DNA of 64,000 nt from Sinosporangium siamense (GTDB lineage Bacteria > Actinomycetota > Actinomycetes > Streptosporangiales > Streptosporangiaceae). Shown one piece after another: positions 16,792 through 26,401 of the stretch. How positions within the stretch are numbered: position 1 is the stretch's first letter; each line of letters begins with the position of its first letter. The translations under genes and the position numbers were made by a program. The stretch spans positions 62,001 through 126,000 of the forward strand of contig NZ_BOOW01000042.1 in assembly GCF_016863435.1 (NCBI RefSeq). Reading direction: 5' to 3'. Below the pieces are notes generated by a model. It had not been told where the DNA came from and made no database searches. It worked only from the letters and a program-made list of their open reading frames with translations.

Positions 16792-17979
16792 TCAGCCGCC
16801 GGTGCTCTTCACGGAGCTCTTGGCGGGGTAGTCCGCCTTCCACATGGACGCGAGCGCGCGGGTGGCGACCCGGGTGGGGATCGCGCGCAGCATCGCGTCG
16901 CGAAGCCACGCGCCGGCGCCGGTGCGCGACGTGAGCCACCCCTGCCGGGACGCCGCCTCCATCACCCGGTTGGCGCGCGGGCGGCGCTCGGCGTCGTAGC
17001 CCCGCAGCCGCCGCACCACGTCCGCCGGTCCCGCGCCCGCCAGGTGCCGGGTCACCGACGCCGCGTCCATGAACGCCTGGCTGGCGCCCTGGCCGAGGTC
17101 GGGGGTCATGGCGTGCGCGGCGTCGCCGATCAGCGCGATCCTGCCGACCGCGTACGCCGGCAGCGGCTCGGCCAGGCGCGCGATCGGGTCGATGTAGATG
17201 TCGTCGAGCGCGGTGGCCTCGATGAGCGCGGGGACCACCGGATGCCAGTCGGACATCAGCGACAGCACCCCCCGGCGCGCCTGCTCCGCCCCCGGCACCG
17301 GGCCGCGCAGCGCTTGGTCGGTGAACCAGTAGAGGAGGTCCTCGCCGACCGGGTAGAGGCCGAACATCGCCCCCGTGCGGCGGTCGAGCAGGTTGCTCGT
17401 CAGCAGGCCACCGTAGTCGAGGTTCGCGGGCGCGGGCAGCATGCCGCGCAGGTCGAGCCTGCCGACCCGCCGCACTCCGGGGTGCCCGGGGAACAGGTGG
17501 CCGCGCAGTACGCTGCCGATGCCGTCGGCCACGATCGCCGCGTCGGCCCTGGCCACGACCCGGCCGCCGCTCACCACCGACACCTCGTCATCGCCGGAGT
17601 CCAGCCGGTCGATCGCCGTGCCGGTGCGCACCAGCTCGGGGGGCAGCGGGTCGCGCAGTGCCCGGTGCAGCTCCGCCCGGCTGACGCTGGCGCCCGCGCC
17701 CATCTCCGACTGCGCCTTGGCCACGTCGGTGACGAGCAGCGGCCGGCCGTTCCGGTCCCGCATGCCGCCGCTGACCGGTGGGAGGGGGTGGTCGCGGGCG
17801 TAGCCGGCGAGCCCCAGCGAGTCCAGCGCACGAACGCCGTTGGGCAGCAGCACGATGGCCGTGCCCTTCTCCCGCAGCTCGGCGCCGCGCTCAAACAGCG
17901 TCACCTCGTGACCTTGCCGGTGCAGCCCCACCGCGGCCCCTACCCCGCCTAAGCCGGCTCCTGCCACCACGACCCGCAT
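16792..17979 (-). CDS. FAD-dependent monooxygenase
   Basis: A 395-residue flavoprotein of the group A type. The ATG at 17979 was chosen, with GAGGA 6 nt upstream. The N-terminal GAGLGGVGAAVGL is the FAD dinucleotide-binding motif. DAAIVADGIGS corresponds to the DG motif and IALIGDAAHAMTPDLGQGASQAF to the GD motif. All FAD/NADPH landmarks are intact. Such enzymes hydroxylate aromatic or polycyclic substrates, often antibiotics. It is divergent from a TetR gene 58 nt away, which is probably its repressor. Confidence 0.92.
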   Translation of the reverse strand: MRVVVAGAGLGGVGAAVGLHRQGHEVTLFERGAELREKGTAIVLLPNGVRALDSLGLAGYARDHPLPPVSGGMRDRNGRPLLVTDVAKAQSEMGAGASVSRAELHRALRDPLPPELVRTGTAIDRLDSGDDEVSVVSGGRVVARADAAIVADGIGSVLRGHLFPGHPGVRRVGRLDLRGMLPAPANLDYGGLLTSNLLDRRTGAMFGLYPVGEDLLYWFTDQALRGPVPGAEQARRGVLSLMSDWHPVVPALIEATALDDIYIDPIARLAEPLPAYAVGRIALIGDAAHAMTPDLGQGASQAFMDAASVTRHLAGAGPADVVRRLRGYDAERRPRANRVMEAASRQGWLTSRTGAGAWLRDAMLRAIPTRVATRALASMWKADYPAKSSVKSTGG

Positions 17980-18003
17980 GCCGCGTCCTCGTTTCACTAC
18001 GAT

Positions 18004-18015
18004 CGTTCTAGTACG
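18004..18015. promoter_or_regulatory. Candidate TetR operator between monooxygenase and regulator
   Basis: CGTTCTAGTACG is palindromic (CGT-n-CTAG-n-ACG) and sits in the 58-nt gap between the divergent genes, where it would cover both promoters. TetR repressors usually bind such sites. Confidence 0.45.
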
Positions 18016-18037
18016 TTTACTGTCATATCATGGGCGT

Positions 18038-18649
18038 ATGCCGCCTACCAATCCGGCCCGGCGCCGCGCTCTGGCCGACGCCGCGATAGATCTGCTGGCC
18101 GCCTCGGGGATCCACGGATTGACCCACCGCGCGGTCGAGAAGGCCGCCGGCCTCCCGACCGGCACGGCCTCGAACTACTACCGCAGCCGGGAGGCCCTGC
18201 TGGTGGCCGCCGCGGAACGCGTCGTCGAGCTGCACTATGCCGACATGGACCGCGTCGCCGACCTCCACGAGACCGCCGCGTCCCGGGCCGCCGACGGCCC
18301 CCGCCTCGTCGTCGACCTGCTGACCGAATCACTCTTCGAGGCGGCGACCACCCTGCGCACCCGCTACCTGGCGATCTTCGAGCTCCAGCTGGAGTCCACC
18401 CGCCGCCCGACCCTGGCCGCGGCCCTCGCGGGCCTGCTCGACACCTCGGCCCTCCACACCGCCGGCTACCACACCCGGCTCGGTCTGCGCACCCCCGCCG
18501 AGAGCATCCCCACCTTGATCATCCTCTACGCCGGCGCCCTGTTCACCCTGGTCACCCTGCCCCCGCAGCACATCACCAGGGAAACCGTCCGCGACCTCGC
18601 CCGCTCCATCGTCCACGGCGGCCTCCCCGCACCGGACGGCCCTGCCTGA
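18038..18649 (+). CDS. TetR-family transcriptional regulator
   Basis: A 203-residue regulator. The ATG at 18038 starts directly at the DNA-binding domain. The N-terminal helix-turn-helix reads AIDLLAASGIHGLTHRAVEKAAGLPTG, with TASNYYRSREALL as the recognition and post-recognition helix. The C-terminal domain is helical with a hydrophobic ligand pocket. Divergent orientation with the FAD monooxygenase suggests ligand-relieved repression of that gene and itself. Confidence 0.9.
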   Translation: MPPTNPARRRALADAAIDLLAASGIHGLTHRAVEKAAGLPTGTASNYYRSREALLVAAAERVVELHYADMDRVADLHETAASRAADGPRLVVDLLTESLFEAATTLRTRYLAIFELQLESTRRPTLAAALAGLLDTSALHTAGYHTRLGLRTPAESIPTLIILYAGALFTLVTLPPQHITRETVRDLARSIVHGGLPAPDGPA

Positions 18650-18869
18650 TCGGCAGCACGCTGAGGCCGTCCCCGCCGCCGCACCCATAGAAGGGCGCCT
18701 CATCGCGGCCCGTTCCCCTGGATCTTCTCTGTGCGGCCGGCCGAGTAGCTCTCGTGCACGACGGACCAGCCGCTCTCCCCGCATCAACCGATCGGCTGAT
18801 GCCGGAATCCACCATCCCGCTCTCCGGCCGGACGATCCGGCACCCCCTGCCCCGCGCGATTCTCGAGGC

Positions 18870-19621
<752 letters not shown>

Positions 19622-19637
<16 letters not shown>

Positions 19638-21442
19638 CTCCCGGCCCGGCCGCCTTGGCGCAGCACATGATCCGCATGCGGCTGGCGCTCATGCGCAACT
19701 CCCTGCGCGGCGACAATGCCACCAACCTCTACACGTATGGCTCCCTCGGGCTGATCCTGGCCTTCGGCACGATCGCCGTCGCCGTCCTGTGGCCCGCCTA
19801 CCTGCCGATCACCCTGGCCCTGTGGCTCTTCGGCTGGATCTTCGGCCCCATCCTCATCGGGGGCGGCAGCGAGGCCCTGCGCCCCGAGTACTTCTCCATG
19901 CTCCCGGCCACGCCGGGCCGGATCGCGACGGCACTGCTCGCCGGAGCTTTCGCGGGCCCCGCGCCCGCGGTCAATCTCATAGCCCTGCTGTCCCTGCCGG
20001 TGTACGGCTGGCGCTTCGGCCCGGCCGGAGTGCTCATCGGCCTGGCAGCAGCCCTCACCACGCTCATCACCATGGTGATGATCTCCCGCGTCATCGTGGC
20101 GCTCATCGGGTTGTTCGTCAGATCGCGCGCCACCGCGGCCACCGTCGGCATCGTGACCGGCACCGCCATCGCCCTGTGCAGCAACGGCTGGGCACCCGTC
20201 GTAGCGGTGGGCGGCACCGACACCGCCGCCTGGTCCCAGATCCTCGTCCGCGTCCTGCCCTCCGGATGGGGCGTGGCCGCCGTCGAAGCCCCCTGGCCTC
20301 TCGCCCTCGCCATCCTCGCCGCCGGCGCCGGCGTGATCGCCCTCCTCCTGGCCGCCTGGGCCGGGCTGCTGGCACGGCGCGTCGTCTCGGCCGCGCGCGG
20401 GGGTGTGCCGCCCCGCCGGGGCACGCCCCGCCCCTTCCCCGCCACCGGCGGCGCCCGCATCATCGCCGCCAAGGAACTGCGTGCCTGGTGGCGTGACCTC
20501 GTCCGCATCCAGCTCCTCGCCACCGCCTTCTCCTTCGCCGTCGTCACCCCCCTCCTGCTCCTCGCCCTCGACGCCTGGGTCATGGTCCCCTTCACGGGAC
20601 TCATCGCGATCGTGATGGCCGCCGCGTCCTCGGCCAACCTCTACGGCGCCGACGGGACCGCCCTCTGGCTCACCCTCATGATCCCCGGCGCGGAGCGCGC
20701 CGACGTACGCGGCCGCCAGCGGGCCTGGCTCCTCGTCGTCGGCCCGGCCGCCGTCGTCCTCTCCCTGGCCGGCGCCCTCGTCAGCGGCCAGACCTGGGCC
20801 TGGCCGTGGATACTCGGCCTGCTCCCCGCCCTCCTCGGCGGCGGCGCCGGGATCATCGTCCTGCTCGCCGTCACCTCGCTCGTCCCCGGCACCGACCCCC
20901 ACAAGCGCGGCGGCAACCCGCTCAGCACCGGCGCCGACGAATCCGCCGAAACCAGCCTCGCCTATCTCGTGCTCATCGCGGTCCCCGCCACCGCGCTGCC
21001 CACCGCCGGCGCCATCCTCCTCCACCCCTGGGCCGGCATCGCCACCGGTGTGCTGACCGGCGCCCTCTTCGCCTGGGGCCTGGGCAGGATCGCCTACCGC
21101 AGACTCGGGAACCACGGGATCGATCTCCTCAACCTCATGAAGCACGGCCCGGCACCCCAGGCCGCCGAACCCGCGGGCGCGGACCTCCCTATCCAGCACC
21201 GCATCGGCGTCACGATCAGCTACACCGTCGCCTGGCTTCCTCTGATCCCCCAGGGACTCGTGCCCATGGTCATGAAGATCTTCGGCATCGAGGACCGCGG
21301 ATGGTTCCTCGCCCTTCATCTCCCGCCGGTCTGGCAATGGCCCACCATCATCTTCATGATCGCCGTAGGGCTGCTCATGTACGGCTACGCCATCCTCATC
21401 CCCATGCGCCTAAACTCGCCCCCATCGGCCGCCACCAGGTGA
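19622..21442 (+). CDS. ABC transporter permease (large, ABC-2-like)
   Basis: A 606-residue membrane protein with roughly 12-14 hydrophobic segments, GGAGGGG just upstream of its ATG, and a 16-nt overlap with the ATPase gene. No known substrate motif is visible. The pairing with a single ATPase and a two-component system suggests an exporter for a drug, lipid or peptide, possibly induced by envelope stress. Substrate unknown. Confidence 0.85.
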
Positions 21443-21478
21443 AAGCTGCCCATACCCGCGAGGAGGAGAACGTTCCGG

Positions 21479-22687
21479 ATGAACGACCCCTTTCCGCCTT
21501 CGGCCTGGGAGCAACGCTTCGAGCGCATCGTAGAGATCGTCCCCTACATCACCCTCGCCGCTTCCCTGGTCATCAGCCTGGCCTCACCCGACCAGCCCGA
21601 AGGCGGGATCCCCCGTACTCTCGCGCTCACCGCCCTGGCCCTCGCCTGGAATCTCGGCGCCCACACCCTCCTGCCCGCGGCCCTGCGCGGACGCCGGGTC
21701 GTCGTCACCGTTCACTTCGCCGGCGTCCTGGCCACCGCCGCGCTGCTCGCCCTCCACGACCCCATCTTCTTCATCTACTGCATCTCCGGCTTCTTCCTCG
21801 CCGCCAACTTCGCTTCCTCCAAGTGGACCTTCGCCGCGGTCGCCGCCACCTCCTTCGTCCTGTACGGCGCGACGCTCGACTGGGCCCAGGCCACCACCCA
21901 GCTCATCGTCTTCTACCTGGCGATCATCGTCGTGCAGACCGTCGCCATCGGCGGCGGCTCCGTCGTCGGCATCAAGCTCGAGGAGCGGCAGCGCAAATAC
22001 CGCAAAGCAGTCAACGACCTCCAGACCGCTATGGAGGAGAACGCCGACCTCCACGCCCAGCTCCTCACCCAAGCCCACCAGGCCGGCATCCTCGACGAGC
22101 GCCAGCGCATGGCACGCGAGATCCACGACACCCTCGCCCAAGGGCTCACCGGCATCATCACCCAGCTCCGCGCCGCCCAACGCGTCGAGGACTCAGGCAC
22201 CCACCTCGAACTCGCGCTCAACCTCGCCCAGGACAGCCTCACCGAAGCCCGTCGCTCCGTCTCCGCCCTCCAGCCCCACCAGCTCGAGGGCGCCCACCTG
22301 CCCGAAGCCATCACCACCCTGGCCCGCAACTGGAGCCAGAGCGCAGGCGTCGACCTCCACGTTGAAGTGACCGGCGACCGCGTCCCCCTCAGCCCCGCCA
22401 TCGAGGTCACCCTCTTCCGCGTCGCCCAGGAAGCCCTCACCAACGTCGCCAAACACGCCCGCGCCACCCGCGCCGGCCTCACCCTCTCCTACACCGGCGC
22501 CGTCGTCCTGCTCGACATCCGCGACAACGGCACCGGCATCCGCACCCCCGACGGCAAAGGATTCGGCCTCAGCAGCATGAGACAACGCCTGCGCGGCGTC
22601 GGCGGCTCCCTCGAAATCGAGAGCACGCCCGGCGAGGGCACCGCCGTCAGCGCCACCGTCCCCGCGCTCCAAGGAAACCCCCGATGA
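21479..22687 (+). CDS. Sensor histidine kinase (NarL/DesK type)
   Basis: A 402-residue kinase. About five hydrophobic segments occupy residues 20-155, followed by a coiled coil (ERQRKYRKAVNDLQTAMEEN). The HisKA_3 dimerisation domain has the phosphoacceptor in REIHDTLAQGLTGI. The HATPase has EALTNVAKHARA (N box), IRDNGTGI (G1) and GKGFGLSSMRQRL (G2). Its stop overlaps the response regulator start as ATGA. GGAG precedes the start. It probably senses an envelope signal and controls the upstream ABC transporter. Confidence 0.93.
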   Translation: MNDPFPPSAWEQRFERIVEIVPYITLAASLVISLASPDQPEGGIPRTLALTALALAWNLGAHTLLPAALRGRRVVVTVHFAGVLATAALLALHDPIFFIYCISGFFLAANFASSKWTFAAVAATSFVLYGATLDWAQATTQLIVFYLAIIVVQTVAIGGGSVVGIKLEERQRKYRKAVNDLQTAMEENADLHAQLLTQAHQAGILDERQRMAREIHDTLAQGLTGIITQLRAAQRVEDSGTHLELALNLAQDSLTEARRSVSALQPHQLEGAHLPEAITTLARNWSQSAGVDLHVEVTGDRVPLSPAIEVTLFRVAQEALTNVAKHARATRAGLTLSYTGAVVLLDIRDNGTGIRTPDGKGFGLSSMRQRLRGVGGSLEIESTPGEGTAVSATVPALQGNPR

Positions 22688-23304
22688 TCCGCCTCCTCCT
22701 CGTCGACGACCACCCCATCGTCCGCGGCGGCCTGCGCGCCGCCTTCGAAACCGAACCCGACATCGACGTCGCCGGAGAAGCCGCCAACGGCCGCGAAGGC
22801 ATCGACCGCGCCGCCGCACTCGAGGTCGACATCGTCCTCATGGACCTGCGCATGCCCGAAATGGACGGCGTCACCGCCATCACCGCCCTGCGCGACTCCC
22901 ACCCTCACATCAAGGTCCTCGTCCTGACCACCTTCGACGGCGACTCCGACGTCCTGCCCGCCATCGAAGCCGGCGCCACCGGCTACCTCCTCAAAGACGC
23001 CCCCACCGAGGAACTCCTGCGCGCCGTCCGCGCCGCCGCCGCAGGCGAGCCGGTCCTGTCCCCCTCGGTCGCCGGCCGCCTGATGGGCCAGGTGCGCCGA
23101 CCGGTCAAGGCCGCCCTCACCGACCGCGAACTGCAGGTCCTCGCCCTTGTCGCAGGCGGCGCCTCCAATCGCCAGGCGGCAGCCAAACTCTTCATCAGCG
23201 AGGCCAGCATCAAGACCCACCTGCTGCACATCTACGACAAACTCGGCGTCCGCGACCGCGCCGCCGCCGTCGGCGAGGGGTATCGACGCGGTTTGCTCAG
23301 TTAG
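22684..23304 (+). CDS. NarL/FixJ-family response regulator
   Basis: A 206-residue regulator. The receiver domain has the acidic pair DDH at residues 8-10, the phosphoacceptor Asp in IVLMDLRMPEMDG (about residue 54), and Lys in GYLLKDAP. A C-terminal LuxR helix-turn-helix (LTDRELQVLALVAGGASNRQAAAKLFISEASIKTHL, here split as two adjacent helices) ends the protein. It overlaps the kinase gene by 4 nt and is its cognate partner. Confidence 0.93.
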   Translation: MIRLLLVDDHPIVRGGLRAAFETEPDIDVAGEAANGREGIDRAAALEVDIVLMDLRMPEMDGVTAITALRDSHPHIKVLVLTTFDGDSDVLPAIEAGATGYLLKDAPTEELLRAVRAAAAGEPVLSPSVAGRLMGQVRRPVKAALTDRELQVLALVAGGASNRQAAAKLFISEASIKTHLLHIYDKLGVRDRAAAVGEGYRRGLLS

Positions 23305-23553
23305 CCGACCCGCCGCACCTGAGCCCACCCCCGCCCACCTGCAGGAACGGCGCAGATGGCGGCTGGTGGGGCCGGCCTTACCGACACCGCGGGGTTGGTC
23401 GTCTTGCTGAGCCACCGAGCGCCTCACGCGCCGGATCGCCGGGGGGTCGCGACTGACCGCGGCCCGGGGGCAGGCGAGGCCGAGATGTACGGCCGGCGGG
23501 TTGTTGAGGTGGTCGCGCCACGCGCAGCCCGAGGAATGACCCACGGTGGGGGA

Positions 23554-24453
23554 TCAGCGGGGTGAACCGGTCACGGCGGTCGCCAGGTCGGTGAAGGCGA
23601 CGGCGGCCGGGAGGGGGTCCGGGGGGAGGGCGAGGAGGATGGTGCGCTCGGCGGGCGGGTCGAGCGGGATCGCGTGCAGGCCGGCGCGGTGGGCGGGCAG
23701 CGACAGTTCCGGGACGATGCTCACCCCGAGGCCCTCGGCGACCATCGCGAGGATGCTGTTGCTGTCGCGCACCCGATAGTGGCACTTCAGGCTCGCCCCC
23801 GCCGCCCGCGCGAGCGCCGAGATGAGCGGCTCGCACCCGCCCGTGGACATGATGAACGGGTGCCGGGCCAGCTCGCTCACCGGCACCGCGTCGCGGACGC
23901 CCAGGTCATGGCCGCTGGGCAGGACCGCCAGCATGGGATCCACGGCGAGCGGCAGCGTCACCGCCCCCGCGGGAAGCGCGACCCCGGTGCTCCGTACGGC
24001 GGAAGCACCCCCGAGCACGGTCACGACGTCGGCCGCCCCCGTCACGAGCCACTCCAGCACCTCGTCGTCCGAGCCCTCCATCACCGTCAGCCGCACCCGC
24101 GGATGCGCCTCCTCGAAGCGCCGCAGGATCGGCGGCAGCAGCCGGACGTTGGCGCTCGGCATGGCGCCGACCCGCAGGCTGCCGCTGTCCTGCTCCCGGG
24201 CCGCGGCGACCTCCTGCGCCAGCGCCTCCAGCTGGGTGAGGATGAGCGTGGCGCGGCGGCACACGGCACGCCCGGCAGCCGTCAGGCTCACCCCGTGGTT
24301 GCCCCGCACCAGCAACGACACCCCGAGTTCGCTCTCCAGCGCCCGCAGCGCGTGGCTGACGGCGGACTGCGTGGTGGCCAGCTCCTCGGCGGCCCGCGTC
24401 ATGTTGCCGGTGCGCGCGACCGCCTGCAGAATCCTCAGCTGCGTGAACGTCAC
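23554..24453 (-). CDS. LysR-family transcriptional regulator
   Basis: A 299-residue regulator. The winged helix is at residues 3-60 (LRILQAVARTGNMTRAAEEL and TTQSAVSHALRALE). The substrate-binding domain follows from about 90. The start GTG at 24453 overlaps the stop of the upstream CTP-synthase-like gene as GTGA, so the two are co-translated. This is unusual for LysR regulators, which are often divergent from their targets. The effector is unknown. The order suggests it controls, or is informed by, the upstream enzyme-like protein. Confidence 0.92.
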   Translation of the reverse strand: MTFTQLRILQAVARTGNMTRAAEELATTQSAVSHALRALESELGVSLLVRGNHGVSLTAAGRAVCRRATLILTQLEALAQEVAAAREQDSGSLRVGAMPSANVRLLPPILRRFEEAHPRVRLTVMEGSDDEVLEWLVTGAADVVTVLGGASAVRSTGVALPAGAVTLPLAVDPMLAVLPSGHDLGVRDAVPVSELARHPFIMSTGGCEPLISALARAAGASLKCHYRVRDSNSILAMVAEGLGVSIVPELSLPAHRAGLHAIPLDPPAERTILLALPPDPLPAAVAFTDLATAVTGSPR

Positions 24454-25145
24454 AACGCGGCCCGCAGCAGCCCGGTCACCAGCGGGTGCGGCGCCCCGGG
24501 ACGCGAGCGGACCTGCGGCACGAACACCGTGCCCACGTAGAAGGGATGACCGGCCACCTCAAGCACCCGGGCCTCGCCGTCGCCGTCCACGCCGGTGACC
24601 GTGAAGCCGCCGTCGTGCAGGGTGCCCTGCCGCCGGGGATCGAGGCCGAAGTTGCAGTAGTACTCCTCCTCGGCGCTCGCTCCGCCGTACAACTCGGCAG
24701 CCCGGGAGCCGGCGAGCAGGGTGACGGGCATGGTCTTGCCCGCCAGTGAGCAGGCCAGCGCCGAGATGAACAGGGTCGAGGCGTAGGGGTCGTACTGGGC
24801 GTGCTGGGCGTCCTCGTAGCCGAGCACGTTGCGGGCGTATTCGATGATCATGTGCTGGCAGCCGCCGCACGTCCCCAGCGTGGGCACGCCGTGCTCGCGG
24901 CCGTGCCGGAGCGCGGCGAGGGCGCCGGCCAGGCTGAGGTACGGGCTGCCGGGGGCGCACCACAACACGTCGGCCGCCTTGACCTCGCCCAGGTCGGATT
25001 CGAGCGGTTCGGTGGGCAGCCACCGGATGTCGACTCCGACGCCGAGGTGTGCCGCGGCGTGCCGCAACGCGTCGTCGGTGGCCATGTGCGGGGGGAAGCC
25101 GGGGCGTAGGTCGCCGACGACCGCGACTTGCAGGGTTCGGTTCAT
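24450..25145 (-). CDS. CTP synthase C-terminal-like (class I GATase) protein
   Basis: A 231-residue protein. The start MNRTLQVAVVGDL (ATG 25145) matches family starts. It resembles the glutamine amidotransferase half of CTP synthase, without the synthetase half. A nucleophile-elbow-like GTCGGCQHMIIEYARNVLG carries Cys at the expected place and HPFYVGTVFVPQ... provides the C-terminal His region of CTP synthase (HPxxxGTQFHPE) in altered form. The Glu after the His is absent (VPQVRS). This matches the annotated 'CTP synthase C-terminal region-related (seleno)protein' group. The reaction is not known. It is co-translated with a LysR regulator. Confidence 0.75.
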   Translation of the reverse strand: MNRTLQVAVVGDLRPGFPPHMATDDALRHAAAHLGVGVDIRWLPTEPLESDLGEVKAADVLWCAPGSPYLSLAGALAALRHGREHGVPTLGTCGGCQHMIIEYARNVLGYEDAQHAQYDPYASTLFISALACSLAGKTMPVTLLAGSRAAELYGGASAEEEYYCNFGLDPRRQGTLHDGGFTVTGVDGDGEARVLEVAGHPFYVGTVFVPQVRSRPGAPHPLVTGLLRAAL

Positions 25146-25215
25146 GGGCTTCACTATGCGGCGGCACCGGCCATGAACACCAATGCCGAACCACGCGCCC
25201 GTCATGAGCGATCGC

Positions 25216-25748
25216 TCATGACGGCACCATCCGTTCCGTGCCGGCCGCGGTGTCTTTCGGGCTCTGGGCGCGGAGTTCGGCGATCAGCGCGCGGACGGCT
25301 GCCGAGCCGAGCGTCTCGGGGGTGACGACATATCCGACACGGCGGGCGCGTCGGGGCCGAGGGGCCGCATGGCCACCTTGGGCGGGGCGCCGCGCAGGCT
25401 CAGGCGGGGAACGATCGTGGTGCCGAGCCCGTGACCGACCATGGACATGGCCACGCCGTCGTCCTCCACCCGGATGTCGCCGGCGGAGAGCCACGGCTGC
25501 TGGGCGCACCAGTCCTCCGTCTCGGCCGAGGTGCGCTCGTTCCAGTCGATCGTGGGCAGGCTGAGCGGATCGGGGTGCCCGGCCGGTATCACCTGCCGCC
25601 GGCGTCCAGTCGGCGGCTGCGGGAAACCAGCGCTCGAGCTCCGCCGGCACGCTGACGGCCCGCCACACGCGCTCGATCGGGTGGCGACCGTGCACTCGAA
25701 GCGCAGCGCCGGGCGGCCGTCGATCGTCTCCAGGGTTTCGTGAATCAC
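25216..25748 (-). pseudogene. Chimeric remnant: SRPBCC (AHSA1-like) head, LysR tail
   Basis: The 5' part from a GTG at 25748 (GGAGGAG upstream) reads IVIHETLETIDGRPALRFECTV. A frame change continues HPIERVWRAVSVPAELERWFP, a typical AHSA1/SRPBCC beginning. The next part, in the first frame again, reads DGVAMSMVGHGLGTTIVPRLSL and another frame change gives RRVGYVVTPETLGSAAVRAL. That is the end of a LysR substrate-binding domain. Two unrelated genes have therefore been joined by deletion and have since acquired frameshifts. It is not expected to make a product. Confidence 0.75.
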
Positions 25749-26168
25749 GATGTCTCCTCCGAGTGTTGTTGCGGGGTGCCGAGGCGCCTCGGCCGGAACA
25801 CGTTCCGGCACCTGCTGGACCTGAGCGGTGCGGTCCTGCGCATCGCGGACCTTCGCGGTGCGAACCTGTCAGGTACGCAGCTGATCGGCGCGGACATGGT
25901 CAGTGCGCGGCTGACGGGCGCCAGCCTGATCTTGGCGAACCTGAGCGATGCGGACCTGAGCCATGCGGACTTACACCGTGCGGTCCTGCGCGGTGCGGAC
26001 CTTCGCGGTGCGGACCTGCGTGAGGCGCATCTGTTCGGAGCCGACCTGACCGGCGCGGACCTGCGTGGCGCGGATCTGCGCGGTGCGAACTTGCGCAGAA
26101 TTCGTGGCGTGACCGAGCGGGAAGTGCGGGCGGCGACCTACGTCGACCAGACCACGAAGTTCCACTGA
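25740..26168 (+). CDS. Pentapeptide-repeat protein
   Basis: Up to 142 residues from a GTG at 25740, with a later GTG at 25776 possible. From about residue 28 it consists of A(D/N)LxG-type pentapeptides: LRIADLRGANLSG, LIGADMVSARLTGA, HADLHRAVLRGADLRGADL and further to about residue 118. These form a right-handed quadrilateral beta-helix of about four to five turns. Some relatives (MfpA/Qnr) mimic DNA and protect gyrase, but no family-specific feature supports that here. A TTA codon lies at residue 78 in this numbering. It overlaps the divergent pseudogene by a few bases. Confidence 0.8.
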   Translation: MNHDVSSECCCGVPRRLGRNTFRHLLDLSGAVLRIADLRGANLSGTQLIGADMVSARLTGASLILANLSDADLSHADLHRAVLRGADLRGADLREAHLFGADLTGADLRGADLRGANLRRIRGVTEREVRAATYVDQTTKFH

Positions 26169-26401
26169 GACAGCGTGGCCCGATGGCCGGCGATTCTGCC
26201 CGGTCGGCCTCTCTCCGGCCGCGTGTAGAGGCCGCAGCGTTGAAAGCACGCGGGCCGTCACCCAAGATCCACGAAGCTCGGGGCATCCTCTGGGCCATAC
26301 CTCTACTCGATCTTCACAACCCTGGCCGGCAGCACGAGGGGTCGATGTCCGTACTGCCCCGTGAAGCCGTGGCGAGCCGCCGGTGCTCTCGCGTGTGGCG
26401 G

